Positions 8,245 to 16,808 of a stretch of 48,941 bases of DNA are shown piece after piece. The notes under the pieces were generated by a model. That model had not been told where the DNA came from, did no database searches, and worked only from the letters and a program-made list of their open reading frames with translations. Source of the DNA: Pseudomonas monteilii NBRC 103158 = DSM 14164 (GTDB lineage Bacteria > Pseudomonadota > Gammaproteobacteria > Pseudomonadales > Pseudomonadaceae); NCBI RefSeq assembly GCF_000730605.1, contig NZ_BBIS01000060.1, positions 1 through 48,941 on the forward strand. Direction: 5' to 3'. Every line of letters begins with the position of its first letter. The first letter of the stretch is position 1. Both the position numbers and the translations under genes were made by a program.

Positions 8245-9099
8245 ATGAATAAGCCGGTTAAATTTCTAAAATTTCTTTGGTCGCCTCCGCAGTCTGTCGA
8301 GATGCTTATCTGGATGGTTGTGCCATTACTTTTGTTCTTCCGTCAGACATATGTTTACGGGTACAGAGCTATTGATTATTCTCTTCAGGAAAATTTTGGA
8401 TTAATTATTGTTTCTACGCTATTTATCCTTTTTCCAATATTCTTTAGGCAAATATTCTCAAGCTTTCCTTTGGAGTTTTTGCTGAAAGGTAAGGCTTTCC
8501 ATCAGGCATCTGCCAGTCTAGAACATAATGTCCCACCAAGGGTTGGGGATGGTTTAGACGGTAGCCATGCAAAGCGTTCTCGCGTTGCAAGCGGAGCGGA
8601 TCTCCTGTTTGATCAGGCTGAAAATTCCCGCAATTTGGCCAGAAGCATTTATGGGCGTGCTGGCGTATATCTACTTCTCGGTATATTGGTGGCATTTTCC
8701 GGCCTTGCTTTTTTCTATATCCAGACGCCCGTTTTAAATGAGCCGGGTCAGCTGATCGATAAGCTGCTGCTTTTGGCGCCAAAGTTCGGGATACTATTCT
8801 TTATTGAGTTTGTTGCTTTCTTTTTCTTGAGGCAGTATCGATCGGCTATGGATGAGTTTAGGTATTACGAGTCGATCGCAAGAAGGCGGGAGGAAGTCAG
8901 CGCGCTGCTCATACTCTCAGCTGAATCCGAGCCGAAGATCAATTTGATGGAGCTTCTGAAAAGCGACTGCTATTTCTCAAAGATTTCCGCACTTGAGAAA
9001 GATCAGTCTACAGAGATCCTTGAAGCCAGAAAGCTGGAGAAGGGTGAACTTGAGCTCTTGGAAAAAGTCGTAGATACGCTTGCTAAAGTTAAGCGCTGA
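8245..9099 (+). CDS. four-helix membrane protein of unknown function
   Basis: 284 residues with four hydrophobic segments: about 18-38, 52-72, 142-163 and 176-198. A charged loop lies between helices 2 and 3, and the C-terminus is a long charged helical region (about 200-284) rich in Glu, Lys and Leu. The N-terminus begins MNKPVKFLKF with positive-inside charge. No strong ribosome site is visible. Base composition is clearly more AT-rich than the chromosomal genes around, so the gene is probably acquired. It is convergent with the YiiX-type gene. I do not recognise a family. The location in an island with Abi and Hachiman genes makes a defence-related role possible but unproven. Confidence 0.7.
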   Translation: MNKPVKFLKFLWSPPQSVEMLIWMVVPLLLFFRQTYVYGYRAIDYSLQENFGLIIVSTLFILFPIFFRQIFSSFPLEFLLKGKAFHQASASLEHNVPPRVGDGLDGSHAKRSRVASGADLLFDQAENSRNLARSIYGRAGVYLLLGILVAFSGLAFFYIQTPVLNEPGQLIDKLLLLAPKFGILFFIEFVAFFFLRQYRSAMDEFRYYESIARRREEVSALLILSAESEPKINLMELLKSDCYFSKISALEKDQSTEILEARKLEKGELELLEKVVDTLAKVKR

Positions 9100-9185
9100 G
9101 GATAAATAGGCTGCCATTCCTTTTGGCGATTCCAGGTTCTCGGAAGGGCGGCGTCACCCCATCGGCATTCGTGTAGAGGCTACAT

Positions 9186-9245
9186 GCTGATAGGTGGCGC
9201 ATCCAAGTGTCTGCTTTCGTAGCATCCCTATCAGCGCAACCCCTG
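9186..9245. other. 9-bp inverted repeat between convergent genes
   Basis: GCTGATAGG (9186-9194) and CCTATCAGC (9237-9245) are perfectly complementary, separated by 42 bases, in the 155-bp space between the ends of two convergent genes. No T-run follows, so a simple intrinsic terminator is not obvious. Confidence 0.4.
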
Positions 9246-9254
9246 TGATCTTAT

Positions 9255-10376
9255 TCAGATTGGGCGATGTCCATCCAACAACTCTTGCCCTTGGCGAACC
9301 ACAGATGCAACGGTCTCAATGGTTGAATTCAGATTTTGGGCCTCTTCCGGCATTCTAAGACTAAGGTAAGTGTCCCGAATTACCGATACTCGGATAAGGA
9401 TTTCCTTAAGCATATTGTTGTAGAGTCTTATCTGTAGCCAGAAAAAATTAAGATTTTTTTCTTTATATAGCTGCGAAAGCTGATATTGCATTGTTCCAAA
9501 CCTTCGGAAAAGGCCAGGCTCCTTTTCAAGCTCGTCGTCGATATAGTCGCCAGGATCTTCAATTTGCCTAAGTTGATGTATGAGGAGTTTGCTGCTGTAT
9601 CGATGCGGGTTGTTTATTGATTCTATTTTGTAGAATTCAAGATAACCGCTGCTCTGCATGAATTCAGATATTTGTTGGTCGTACTCTGGGTGAGCAAGCA
9701 GGAAGCTGTTGACATCATCAAGCGCTTGGATATCCCATTTTTTAGCCAGTTCCTCATTCTCACCTACTAGATGTCTGACCTTGCCTAGCCAGTCATAGGT
9801 TTGCCGCTGATGCGTCTGGTTTGGATCCTCCGTCATCGCGAAGGTAACCTCTGCTTCGCTAGCAGGCCTAACCACCCCTGGAACGGGCTCAAAGGCTTGA
9901 CACAGCGAGAGTTGTCTCGGAGTGCAGAACGCGGGATTTCTCAAATTGATGAGATTGAAGTTTGCGTGTTCAAAGGACTTAGCTACCAAGCGAGAACAGA
10001 ACTGTCGTTCACTTTCCTTGTGCCGCAGTAGCGATCTCGCTCTTACCGTGATTGCCTCATTGACCGAGTAAAGACTTCCAACCTTCGATTGTGCATAGTC
10101 GCATATAGCGTTTACCTCTTCTTCGGAAAGTGGCCGTTTGGCGCGTAGTACAAGAATATCAGTTGCTTTGTCAAAGATCAGGCGCTGTGGACTTTTGGAA
10201 AACACACCATCGAGAGTAGCTTCGATTGTGGTTCCTCCGATGTAAAGGGCAGCATGAGAGTATCTGCTTGCGGTGGCGGCTCGGATCCCCAGACTGGTGA
10301 GGCTCTTATCACCGGTCAGAAGGATATCGGCACGGCGGAGCAGTGAACGCTCTAGGATGAATTTATTGGAAGACAT
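9255..10376 (-). CDS. YiiX/YebB-like permuted papain-fold (NlpC/P60 superfamily) protein
   Basis: 373 residues. The N-terminal half has the order of a circularly permuted papain-like cysteine hydrolase: His first (YSHAALYIG, H41), then an acidic residue (IEAT, E52), then Cys (QFCSRLV, C127), with the QFCSxLV motif of the YiiX group. Members act on amide or ester bonds of peptides or lipids; the substrate here is unknown. The C-terminal 170 residues are helical, AT-rich in coding and without recognised domains. No signal peptide is seen, so it is probably cytoplasmic or membrane-associated. A GAAGGA ribosome site precedes the ATG. It may be coupled with the membrane protein gene upstream on the same strand (10463-11035). 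Confidence 0.8.
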   Translation of the reverse strand: MSSNKFILERSLLRRADILLTGDKSLTSLGIRAATASRYSHAALYIGGTTIEATLDGVFSKSPQRLIFDKATDILVLRAKRPLSEEEVNAICDYAQSKVGSLYSVNEAITVRARSLLRHKESERQFCSRLVAKSFEHANFNLINLRNPAFCTPRQLSLCQAFEPVPGVVRPASEAEVTFAMTEDPNQTHQRQTYDWLGKVRHLVGENEELAKKWDIQALDDVNSFLLAHPEYDQQISEFMQSSGYLEFYKIESINNPHRYSSKLLIHQLRQIEDPGDYIDDELEKEPGLFRRFGTMQYQLSQLYKEKNLNFFWLQIRLYNNMLKEILIRVSVIRDTYLSLRMPEEAQNLNSTIETVASVVRQGQELLDGHRPI

Positions 10377-10462
10377 CGAAAGTCCTTCTTCTAGTTCTCA
10401 AATATGATTTTAATTGAGGGGTAGTGACGAAGGCCACGATTGGCATTTCTGCCGCCTGCGGC

Positions 10463-11035
10463 TCATCGGCGCCTAGTCCTGGTATGGCCGGAGACATGGT
10501 GCGATCTCACCGCCACGGGGCCATTGCGGGTGTTTCGGATGTGACCGCTTCGAACGTGTCCACTGACATGCTGAAAGATCGGCCAATCGGGCAGGAATGA
10601 CAGCCCCTGTGTGTGGTGCCTGTAAACCTCAGGCATGTATTTCTTCAGGTACTCCTCCAGCGAGTCCTCTGCCACCTCGAAGTTGTAGACCCGCCAGTAG
10701 GCCTCGACCAGGTCTCGGTTTCGACGAAGGTAGTAGCGCTCGAGCCATCCTGGGTTATCCGTCTCGTATTCGTATTTTGCCAAGGCAGCAGCGTCGCTCA
10801 GCGATGCCTTGAAGCCCTCCTTCCAAGCCAGGAGCAGCATCAGGAGCACGCCTACGACGGCCATGTGATCTTTGTCGTAGATGAAGAAGTAGACGGCTGC
10901 CGGCGAAGCAAATCCGAATGCCAGCCAGCCAATAAGAGTGAAGGGAAAGAACAGGATCGGAGCAATGAGCAGGACAACCGCGGAGACGAACCAGGCTCCG
11001 AGAACGCCCGACAGCTTGAGCCAAATGTTCGGCAT
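10463..11035 (-). CDS. membrane protein, unknown function
   Basis: 190 residues. Two or three N-terminal hydrophobic segments (about 10-33, 35-52 and 57-71) are followed by a soluble region with many Tyr and acidic residues (YLRRNRDLVEAYWRVYNFEV). The last 40 residues are His/Arg/Gly-rich and weakly repetitive (SGHVRSGHIRN ... HHVSGHTRTRRR), which resembles read-through into non-coding DNA and may be a recent C-terminal addition. The start is supported by AGAGGGAAC upstream. Same strand as the YiiX-type gene, 86 bp upstream of it. Family not recognised. Confidence 0.65.
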   Translation of the reverse strand: MPNIWLKLSGVLGAWFVSAVVLLIAPILFFPFTLIGWLAFGFASPAAVYFFIYDKDHMAVVGVLLMLLLAWKEGFKASLSDAAALAKYEYETDNPGWLERYYLRRNRDLVEAYWRVYNFEVAEDSLEEYLKKYMPEVYRHHTQGLSFLPDWPIFQHVSGHVRSGHIRNTRNGPVAVRSHHVSGHTRTRRR

Positions 11036-11261
11036 GAGTTCCCTCTGATCAACCAGTTCTGAGCCTGAAGGCCTAAACGAGCGTTACGAAGTGATGGCTA
11101 TATGGTGGCAGGTCGATGGTAGCCTAACGGCTGACTAGCAAGGAATACGTGAACGATTTAGGGCGCTTTTTAGGTGCAGGAATGGCGGTTTGGAAGCGGG
11201 ATGATAACGGGGGAGGCGACGTGTACGAGGGGGTGAAATGAGTACTTATATTCCAGAAACG

Positions 11262-11284
11262 AAAACCCCGGCTCGAGGCCGGGG
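11262..11284 (-). terminator. GC-rich hairpin with A-run (minus-strand terminator candidate)
   Basis: CCCCGGC-TCGAG-GCCGGGG (11266-11284) preceded by AAAA on the plus strand, so a minus-strand transcript would end in a short U-run. There is no clear minus-strand gene directly upstream of it, so it may instead insulate the Abi-like gene or be a relic. Confidence 0.4.
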
Positions 11285-11366
11285 CGGGTGTTTCGTGGTC
11301 TTTGCAAGGAGTCGTAAGCTTTCGCTCATTGGAGCTCAATGCCAACCGTTTCTCAATCCTACGAGC

Positions 11367-11397
11367 GGTTGACACTGATGTCAACCCCCTTTATACA
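11367..11397 (+). promoter_or_regulatory. sigma-70 promoter with overlapping palindromic operator
   Basis: -35 TTGACA (11369-11374), 17-bp spacer, -10 TATACA (11392-11397), 27 bp before the ATG of the Abi-like gene. A perfect palindrome, GGTTGACA-CTGA-TGTCAACC (11367-11386), covers the -35 box, as expected for repressor control. Confidence 0.75.
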
Positions 11398-11423
11398 GGC
11401 ACCTGGCCAGTAGGAAGCCGAGC

Positions 11424-12335
11424 ATGCCTCACACCATCCAGTATAGACCCCAGCTGATCGACCACCTCATCAGCTCTCACCGAATCGCCAGTTACAGCAA
11501 GGTATTTTCGACCAGCAATGACGCTGAGCTAGTGGGGGCCTACCTGTGGAACTCGCACGTTTGTGGGGTTCTCTACCCCCTGCTCAGCGCGGCGGAGGTC
11601 ACGTTACGGAACTCGATTGACACCGCCCTGACGGCTGATCTTGGGAAATTTTGGTGGAAGGCAAAGACGCTTAAGTACAAGAGCTTTACTCCCGGAGGCC
11701 AGGTGCCCGATGCGGTCGCGAAACTGACTAAAAATTTCGGGTCAGCCTTCAACACCGCCTGGTACGAGCGCAAAAGCCGGCAGGTCAGTGGGCAGCCAGA
11801 CCACCAAGAGGTCGTATCCAAAACGGAATTTTCCACGTGGGAATTCGTTCTGGACAACGAATATATGGGTAACAACCTTATCTGGCCGAAGAATCTTGGG
11901 CGGGTTTTCAAGGGCCAGTGGCCAACGAGTCAGGCGAGCGCCATGCTGGCCGGGTGCAAGGATCAGGTTGCGCCGGTACGGAAGTTCCGAAATCGAGTGT
12001 TCCACCACGAACCCGCTTGGAAGCGCTTCAACGTCAATGATGAACACCAAGCAGTGGCCCACCTGCACGAGAAAATCAGCAAAATCACTGAGCTGATCTC
12101 ATGGATTTCGCCCGAAAAGATCGACCTTCTAGAGAGATCCGGGGTGATCCGAACGGCCTACCGTGCCTGCTCCGTGGCCGAAATCGAACGGTTCAAGTAC
12201 CAGTCCAAGACGAGCACGGTCAACAGCATGGTCAAGCTCATCAAGGTTGCAGAGGCTGCAAGCGCTGGAAATGAGGTTATGAAAATCGCGTTATATGGAA
12301 AGCGGAAGGCGGTCTATACCCTTCAGGCTGACTGA
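11424..12335 (+). CDS. Abi family protein (Abi_2, HEPN-like RNase candidate)
   Basis: 303 residues. The N-terminal part has the Abi_2-like signature ELVGAYLWNSHVCGVLYPLLSA followed by EVTLRN (E59, R62), and the middle has KFRNRVFHHEP (R189-x4-H194), an R-x4-6-H motif of HEPN ribonucleases. Members of this family were first known from lactococcal abortive-infection proteins AbiD/AbiF and are thought to cut RNA or stall growth on phage infection. The gene has its own strong promoter with a palindromic operator and stands convergent to hamB. Repressor and trigger are not visible in the sequence. The family call is good; toxin activity is inferred from the motif. Confidence 0.8.
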   Translation: MPHTIQYRPQLIDHLISSHRIASYSKVFSTSNDAELVGAYLWNSHVCGVLYPLLSAAEVTLRNSIDTALTADLGKFWWKAKTLKYKSFTPGGQVPDAVAKLTKNFGSAFNTAWYERKSRQVSGQPDHQEVVSKTEFSTWEFVLDNEYMGNNLIWPKNLGRVFKGQWPTSQASAMLAGCKDQVAPVRKFRNRVFHHEPAWKRFNVNDEHQAVAHLHEKISKITELISWISPEKIDLLERSGVIRTAYRACSVAEIERFKYQSKTSTVNSMVKLIKVAEAASAGNEVMKIALYGKRKAVYTLQAD

Positions 12336-12423
12336 TAGGTGTTCTGCTGGCCGCCTCCGAGTCCTGCCCGCCCTCCCGGTATCAACCAGGCCAGCGGGCA
12401 TCATCCTTCAGCTCTCTGTGGAG

Positions 12424-14904
12424 CTACGCCGACTGCTCTGGCACAGGTTTCAAGTTCAGCTGGGCTTCAAAGATCAGCAGGTCACTTTCTTCGTTCCGTC
12501 TCATCAGCCCGATTACATGGGAGCTGACCTCGATCTCACCATTCGCATTCATGCGCACATACCGAGGGTATCGATCAAGCAACAGTTCGGATAATCCGCG
12601 ACTATACCCCTCGCGAATCAATTTGATTTTTGATTCATCGTCGGTACCGTACTTCACTCGCTTGTAGAAGCTAGGCTCTACGGCGCCCACTCCATTGAGG
12701 ATCTCAAGGAATCTGAAGATTTTGTTGTCAAAAAAGTCGTCTTCGTCTTTGAGCCTTACGATTGCGAGATTGACTCGTTCTACGTCGTTCTTTCGTGAAA
12801 TTCTTACATAGTGAGCACTATGGCTATTTTTGTACTTGGTGTCGCCCCAGCTGGACACGTATACATAGTCAGTGCCTTTCGTTTGGGGGAGATCTTCCCA
12901 GTATTTTAACGTGTGTCTGATGATTTGTTTTGTAGTGCGTTTTTTTAGTTTCCAATCCAGGAACATTGCGTAAAAGTCCAACGCTGCCTGATTTTTTAGG
13001 CGCAGCATGTCGCTATTTTTTGTTCCTGCATGAAACTTTTCGATGAAGCAAGTCTTGATGTCGGTTAAGAGCCGGTCGGCGGTATTGATTGGCCCATTCG
13101 CCTCGAGTGATAGGCTAATGGCTTCGTCCACGTCTTCTTCTGAGGCAAATACGTCGATTTCGCTGACGCTGTTGGCGATCATTAAGCGGCCAACCTCTGT
13201 CTTTACATATTTGCATTCTTCGCCAGTGACAACGCCTGGCTGAAGGTTTTCAAGCCTTGATACCGCGTCCTTGTGGCGTAGGGCGGCCTTGTCATCACTT
13301 ATGTCAGCTGCTTCGAGGAGAACATTGTTGACCGTGTCTTCGTCTTCTTTCGAGACGTTTACGGAATTTTCGTAGAACGTCTTGAGGTTCGCTCTCTTGT
13401 GGGTGTATTCATCAACACCCAAAAGGTAAATGCTGGATTCAAGCTTTTGCAGCGCAGAACCCGCCTTGGGGTCAAATACCTCACTAAATCTGTTTACCCG
13501 ACCAATCAAATTTTTGAACTGTGATGACGTCAGGTTTCCTATTCCTTTGGAGTAGTCAAATATAAACAGTCGCTCGATTGGTAAATTTACTCCTTCAAGC
13601 AACGTTGAGTTGCATACCAGGTATTTCATCGCCTTGGACTTATTGAACAGATTTTCAAGATAAAGACGGATGGTATCTGGGATTGAACCGTGATGGTACA
13701 TCACACCCTTTCGTAGGCAAGCGATGAGCCGATAGCGCTTGTCGAACGTTTCCTCGAGTTCGTCGCAAGCTGTTTGAACCAGTGGGCATTCAATGTTTGG
13801 CAAGCTCTCGGCTAGTTCGAGCGCAAATTGCTCGATCCGTTTTTTCGTGTTTCCGTAGATAATGTTCTTGGCAAGGGATTCATTTTTAATAAGGTCAAAG
13901 CAGTTCTTGTGCTTGCGATCTAAGTCAATCCAGTGGTTAAGGAAATGATCATAGAGCTTAAGCTTTCCATCATCCTTTCCGGTTCTGAAGTCCCTAACAA
14001 GGAAACGCTCGGATTTTATATACTCATCAATCCTGAATCCCTTCGGTGTCATGTCCAAGTAGCGAACACGAACATTAAGCTCATTGCAAAGGAATGGAGT
14101 TAGAAACTTGAAGGAAGTGTCGGGGTTGCGAGCTCCCAAAATACATAGCATCGTGGCCAATAGTTCGTTGCGGCTATCGCCCTGGAGGAGGTTGTGCGCC
14201 TCGTCCACGAACACCATGTCGAATTTTAAATAACTATGCTCGTTAAGCATGCGATTCAGTCGTTCTTGAGTCAGTACAAAAACGCGGCAGTTTCGCTCAG
14301 GAGAATACATCTCGGGGTGCGTGATGACTTTGCCCATGTCGTTGATGTCAGCATAAATCAACCGCTTTTTTGTCTGAGCCAGTAAGGCTTTTGAGGGTAC
14401 AAGAATGAGTACACGTTTTTCAGGGTTGTCTCTAACGGACTTAATGATCAGCTCTGATTTGCCGTAAGAGGTCGGAGCTACTACAACTGATGAATTTTCA
14501 TACTCAGCTTGTACGAAAGTTCTCAAGGTGTCCTGCTGCTCTGTAAGCACCATCTCTTGATCGCGGAAGGTATCTACGTAGCTACTTACGATGTTCTGGA
14601 TAAAAGAGTTGCTCAGCCGTTCATCTTGCTCAAACGACTTTCCGATAACGGCAGAAACTGGGAGAAGCCCGCTGTTCACGGCTACGTCGTAAAGAGGCTC
14701 GTATCGGCCAGTAAGGTTTCCATAAAGCAGGGTGATTCGATAACCTAGGCGCTTAATTTCTGCCGCGCTGTGATTAAGTAGTAATACAGCGATAGCGAGA
14801 AGTTTTACAGTTTCCCCATCGGACATTTCATGACCGCGCAGAAGGTTCATGTAAATGTCTTTGAAACGGGTTTTTGCTAACTCCTTGATGGTGAGCTCTT
14901 GCAT
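12424..14904 (-). CDS. hamB: Hachiman HamB-like DExH helicase
   Basis: 826-residue superfamily 2 helicase. Walker A-type motif APTSYGKSE at 143-151, motif Ia LVPSKALLAQT (168-178), DEAH box VFVDEAH (231-237), a second RecA domain with YHHGSIP and STLLEGVNLP, and motif VI LIGRVNRF (466-473). The roughly 350-residue C-terminal part has no clear domain. The ATG follows the hamA stop codon without a gap (TAAATG), so the two are translationally coupled. HamB in Hachiman is the DNA-sensing helicase that holds and licenses the HamA nuclease. AbpB of E. coli is a related alternative name. Coding is AT-richer than the core genes, consistent with transfer. Confidence 0.85.
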   Translation of the reverse strand: MQELTIKELAKTRFKDIYMNLLRGHEMSDGETVKLLAIAVLLLNHSAAEIKRLGYRITLLYGNLTGRYEPLYDVAVNSGLLPVSAVIGKSFEQDERLSNSFIQNIVSSYVDTFRDQEMVLTEQQDTLRTFVQAEYENSSVVVAPTSYGKSELIIKSVRDNPEKRVLILVPSKALLAQTKKRLIYADINDMGKVITHPEMYSPERNCRVFVLTQERLNRMLNEHSYLKFDMVFVDEAHNLLQGDSRNELLATMLCILGARNPDTSFKFLTPFLCNELNVRVRYLDMTPKGFRIDEYIKSERFLVRDFRTGKDDGKLKLYDHFLNHWIDLDRKHKNCFDLIKNESLAKNIIYGNTKKRIEQFALELAESLPNIECPLVQTACDELEETFDKRYRLIACLRKGVMYHHGSIPDTIRLYLENLFNKSKAMKYLVCNSTLLEGVNLPIERLFIFDYSKGIGNLTSSQFKNLIGRVNRFSEVFDPKAGSALQKLESSIYLLGVDEYTHKRANLKTFYENSVNVSKEDEDTVNNVLLEAADISDDKAALRHKDAVSRLENLQPGVVTGEECKYVKTEVGRLMIANSVSEIDVFASEEDVDEAISLSLEANGPINTADRLLTDIKTCFIEKFHAGTKNSDMLRLKNQAALDFYAMFLDWKLKKRTTKQIIRHTLKYWEDLPQTKGTDYVYVSSWGDTKYKNSHSAHYVRISRKNDVERVNLAIVRLKDEDDFFDNKIFRFLEILNGVGAVEPSFYKRVKYGTDDESKIKLIREGYSRGLSELLLDRYPRYVRMNANGEIEVSSHVIGLMRRNEESDLLIFEAQLNLKPVPEQSA

Positions 14905-15699
14905 TTAGCATCCTGCCTCTGTGCGAAGGAAGTCTTCTAGCTTCTGAAGCGTTCCTTTCTGAAGCGATAGCACTAGAACGGTTTTGAATATCGGGTTGGC
15001 TATCAGCTTGTTTGTGAAATGTTCGACTGTCTTCTCTTCTACTTTTCGCGTCGCATCGTTGAATAGCGCAGATACCAGAACGACATTGTTGTCTGAGGCA
15101 ACAGCAGTGTTCAGGTAGGCGTTGTCACCCTCTAGACCTAGAATCTCAAGAACTGATTCTTTGTAGCCTTTACTTTCATTGATTGATTTCTGGGCGGCAT
15201 TGATCGCGTTGTGCCAATGGTTCGTCTCGGCCTCGGCAAGTCGGCCCTTTAAGTCATCTCGAGCCTTGGCCAGCAATGCGCTAGTAGCTGCGCAAGAGGT
15301 TCTTGTGCCTGCTCCGCCCGACTTTACCTCGGTGATCCACACTTCATTCGAAGCGGATTCGTACAGGACGAGGTCAAAGCCTTTCCTGATGTGTTTTTCT
15401 TCCATGTTGAAGAGCGGGGAAATGACATCGAAGCTATCGAGCTTTTTAAGAATGATCACGTGTGCCAGGAGTTCTCCAAGCATACCAATTCGCGTCTTAT
15501 CTTCTTTAGTCGAATAGCGATCCCAGAATGATTTGAGGGTGGCTGCATACTTGAACATGATTGAGCTGCGGCTGGCGAGATCGGCGCCATGGCAGATACG
15601 CGTTAGGTTGTCTCGTATCGTGGTCTTTAGCTCATCAGAAAAGTTTTCAACACAGCACACTGCGTACTGACCGGTTTGCTTGAAAATTACGCCATCCAT
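14905..15699 (-). CDS. hamA: Hachiman HamA-like DUF1837 nuclease
   Basis: 264 residues. The PD-(D/E)xK-type catalytic set of DUF1837 proteins is visible: E76 in GMLGELLAH, D109 in RKGFDLVLY, and E124-V-K126 in WITEVKSG. The C-terminal half is helical with a beta strand (KTVLVLSL) near the end. In Hachiman, HamA is the effector nuclease that degrades DNA once released by HamB; AbpA of E. coli is a homologous case. The start is preceded by GGAAAGA at a suitable distance. The direct stop-start junction with a helicase gene makes the pair assignment stronger than either protein alone. Confidence 0.85.
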   Translation of the reverse strand: MDGVIFKQTGQYAVCCVENFSDELKTTIRDNLTRICHGADLASRSSIMFKYAATLKSFWDRYSTKEDKTRIGMLGELLAHVIILKKLDSFDVISPLFNMEEKHIRKGFDLVLYESASNEVWITEVKSGGAGTRTSCAATSALLAKARDDLKGRLAEAETNHWHNAINAAQKSINESKGYKESVLEILGLEGDNAYLNTAVASDNNVVLVSALFNDATRKVEEKTVEHFTNKLIANPIFKTVLVLSLQKGTLQKLEDFLRTEAGC

Positions 15700-16232
15700 A
15701 ACACGATCTTTCCAAAGGGGCCGCAGCCTTTGCTTTCCCCATCGCCGTAGGCGACAGGACTCGAGGATCTGGCAGAAGAATCAGCTCCCCGGTGAGCGTC
15801 TGCGCTCGCGATCAGAGAGGCAATTCACGGCAATCAATGCCATGGAGGCACTGTGCCATTTAGTAGGAAGTATAGCGAGAGGTGTCTTTCACACCCCGAG
15901 ATTTTCCCGCTCCCAAACTTAGCGTGGATTACCGTTTTAGGGTGAGGGGCGCGGGGTGTCAATCGTTGTGGAGCTGGATGCAGTCTGCGCACATTTTGGC
16001 TGTCAATATGTCCTCAAAATACCTGCAGAAGCGTCAATCCAGGGCGAATCCATTGACAGTCAATCACCGTCAATGGGTATGCGGGAGAAACCCAGGTTTT
16101 CTGCTGGTTTGAGCGTGTCAATCTATGCATCGCAGTTGCGATGCGGGGCATTATTGGCCAGATGACCCGCTGGTGGCCGAGGCCACCGCGCGGGCCAAGC
16201 CTCGCGGAACCTGAAGGCCTGGTTGACTGCGG
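15700..16232. other. 533-bp gene-free region upstream of hamA
   Basis: No convincing gene. It contains the hamA leader and a 165-bp tract dense in GTCAAT motifs (15958-16122). Towards 16160-16230 the sequence regains chromosomal composition, so this is probably the right-hand edge of the accessory island. No tRNA and no integrase gene is present. Confidence 0.6.
15958..16122. repeat. cluster of GTCAAT/ATTGAC motifs
   Basis: GTCAAT occurs at 15958, 16002, 16033, 16059, 16069 and 16117, and its complement ATTGAC at 16052. The pair at 16052-16064 forms a perfect 13-bp palindrome ATTGAC-A-GTCAAT. By chance fewer than one copy would be expected in 165 bp. Confidence 0.7.
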
Positions 16233-16724
16233 TCAGCCAATCGGTTTGAGAAGGAACGTAAGTACCACACCTTGCTCTACGTTCAGCAGCGCCACAAGGT
16301 CTCCGTTGATGTGGGGTTCATCCATGATGCCCCCCACCCGGTAGCCTCGATGGTCGCGCAGATGGCAAACCAGGCCTTCCTCGGTCAATTGCAGCGGTTC
16401 GATTTTCCAGTCGTCGGTGACTTGGGCAAACCAGTAGAAACCCAGGTAGCCATTGAGGCTTACACCCAGCTTTTTGGTCTCTGGGCGCCCTGGAATGCTG
16501 ATGTGGTAGTGCAGGCGGTTTTCGCTGCCTGACTGGTAATGAAAGTCCATCGTCGGCGAGTCGTGGTTGCCGCCGGCCTGCAACCAGTCATCCTCAGGGG
16601 TGACGCCCCAACTGAACTTGTCGGTGCTGCGGCTCAGGCGCAGCGGGATGTTGCCTTTGGCGCCGCGCACGTACAGCTTGCCGCGAAACGATCTGGCAAA
16701 CCCGGTTTGAATGGCTTCGTTCAT
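16233..16724 (-). CDS. hypothetical protein, beta-rich
   Basis: 163 residues from the ATG at 16724, chosen because GAGGAG lies 6 bases before it; an upstream in-frame ATG at 16745 has no such site. The protein has many aromatic and charged residues (KFSWGVTPEDDWLQAGG, GYLGFYWFAQVTDDWK) and no membrane segment. Composition is typical of the chromosome. Family not recognised. It is 84 bp downstream of the YciC-like gene in the same direction and might be co-transcribed. Confidence 0.7.
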   Translation of the reverse strand: MNEAIQTGFARSFRGKLYVRGAKGNIPLRLSRSTDKFSWGVTPEDDWLQAGGNHDSPTMDFHYQSGSENRLHYHISIPGRPETKKLGVSLNGYLGFYWFAQVTDDWKIEPLQLTEEGLVCHLRDHRGYRVGGIMDEPHINGDLVALLNVEQGVVLTFLLKPIG

Positions 16725-16808
16725 GGTGTGCTCCTCGATTGGCATTGAGGGGGCACCCTAATGCCAAGTGCGCAGACCACAGCAGATCGAAAGCCTTCCC
16801 TTGTTGGT

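Larger units (their letters stand above)
11036..11423. other. 388-bp intergenic region with hairpin and promoter
   Basis: Between two divergent accessory genes. It holds a GC-rich hairpin (11266-11284) and the promoter/operator of the Abi-like gene (11367-11397). Frames through this region lack coding character and I see no RNA gene. Confidence 0.6.

Noticed and set aside
11124..11384. 86-residue minus-strand frame
   Set aside because: Crosses the GC-rich hairpin and the Abi promoter/operator; Ser/Pro/Thr-rich composition without coding character.
8114..16232. Prophage or integrative element
   Set aside because: No integrase, terminase, capsid, or conjugation genes are visible; only defence-type and unknown genes plus one IS.
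15680..16344. Several short plus-strand frames
   Set aside because: They lie in the gene-free region upstream of hamA or antisense to the 16233 gene; composition is not protein-like and no start signals are present.
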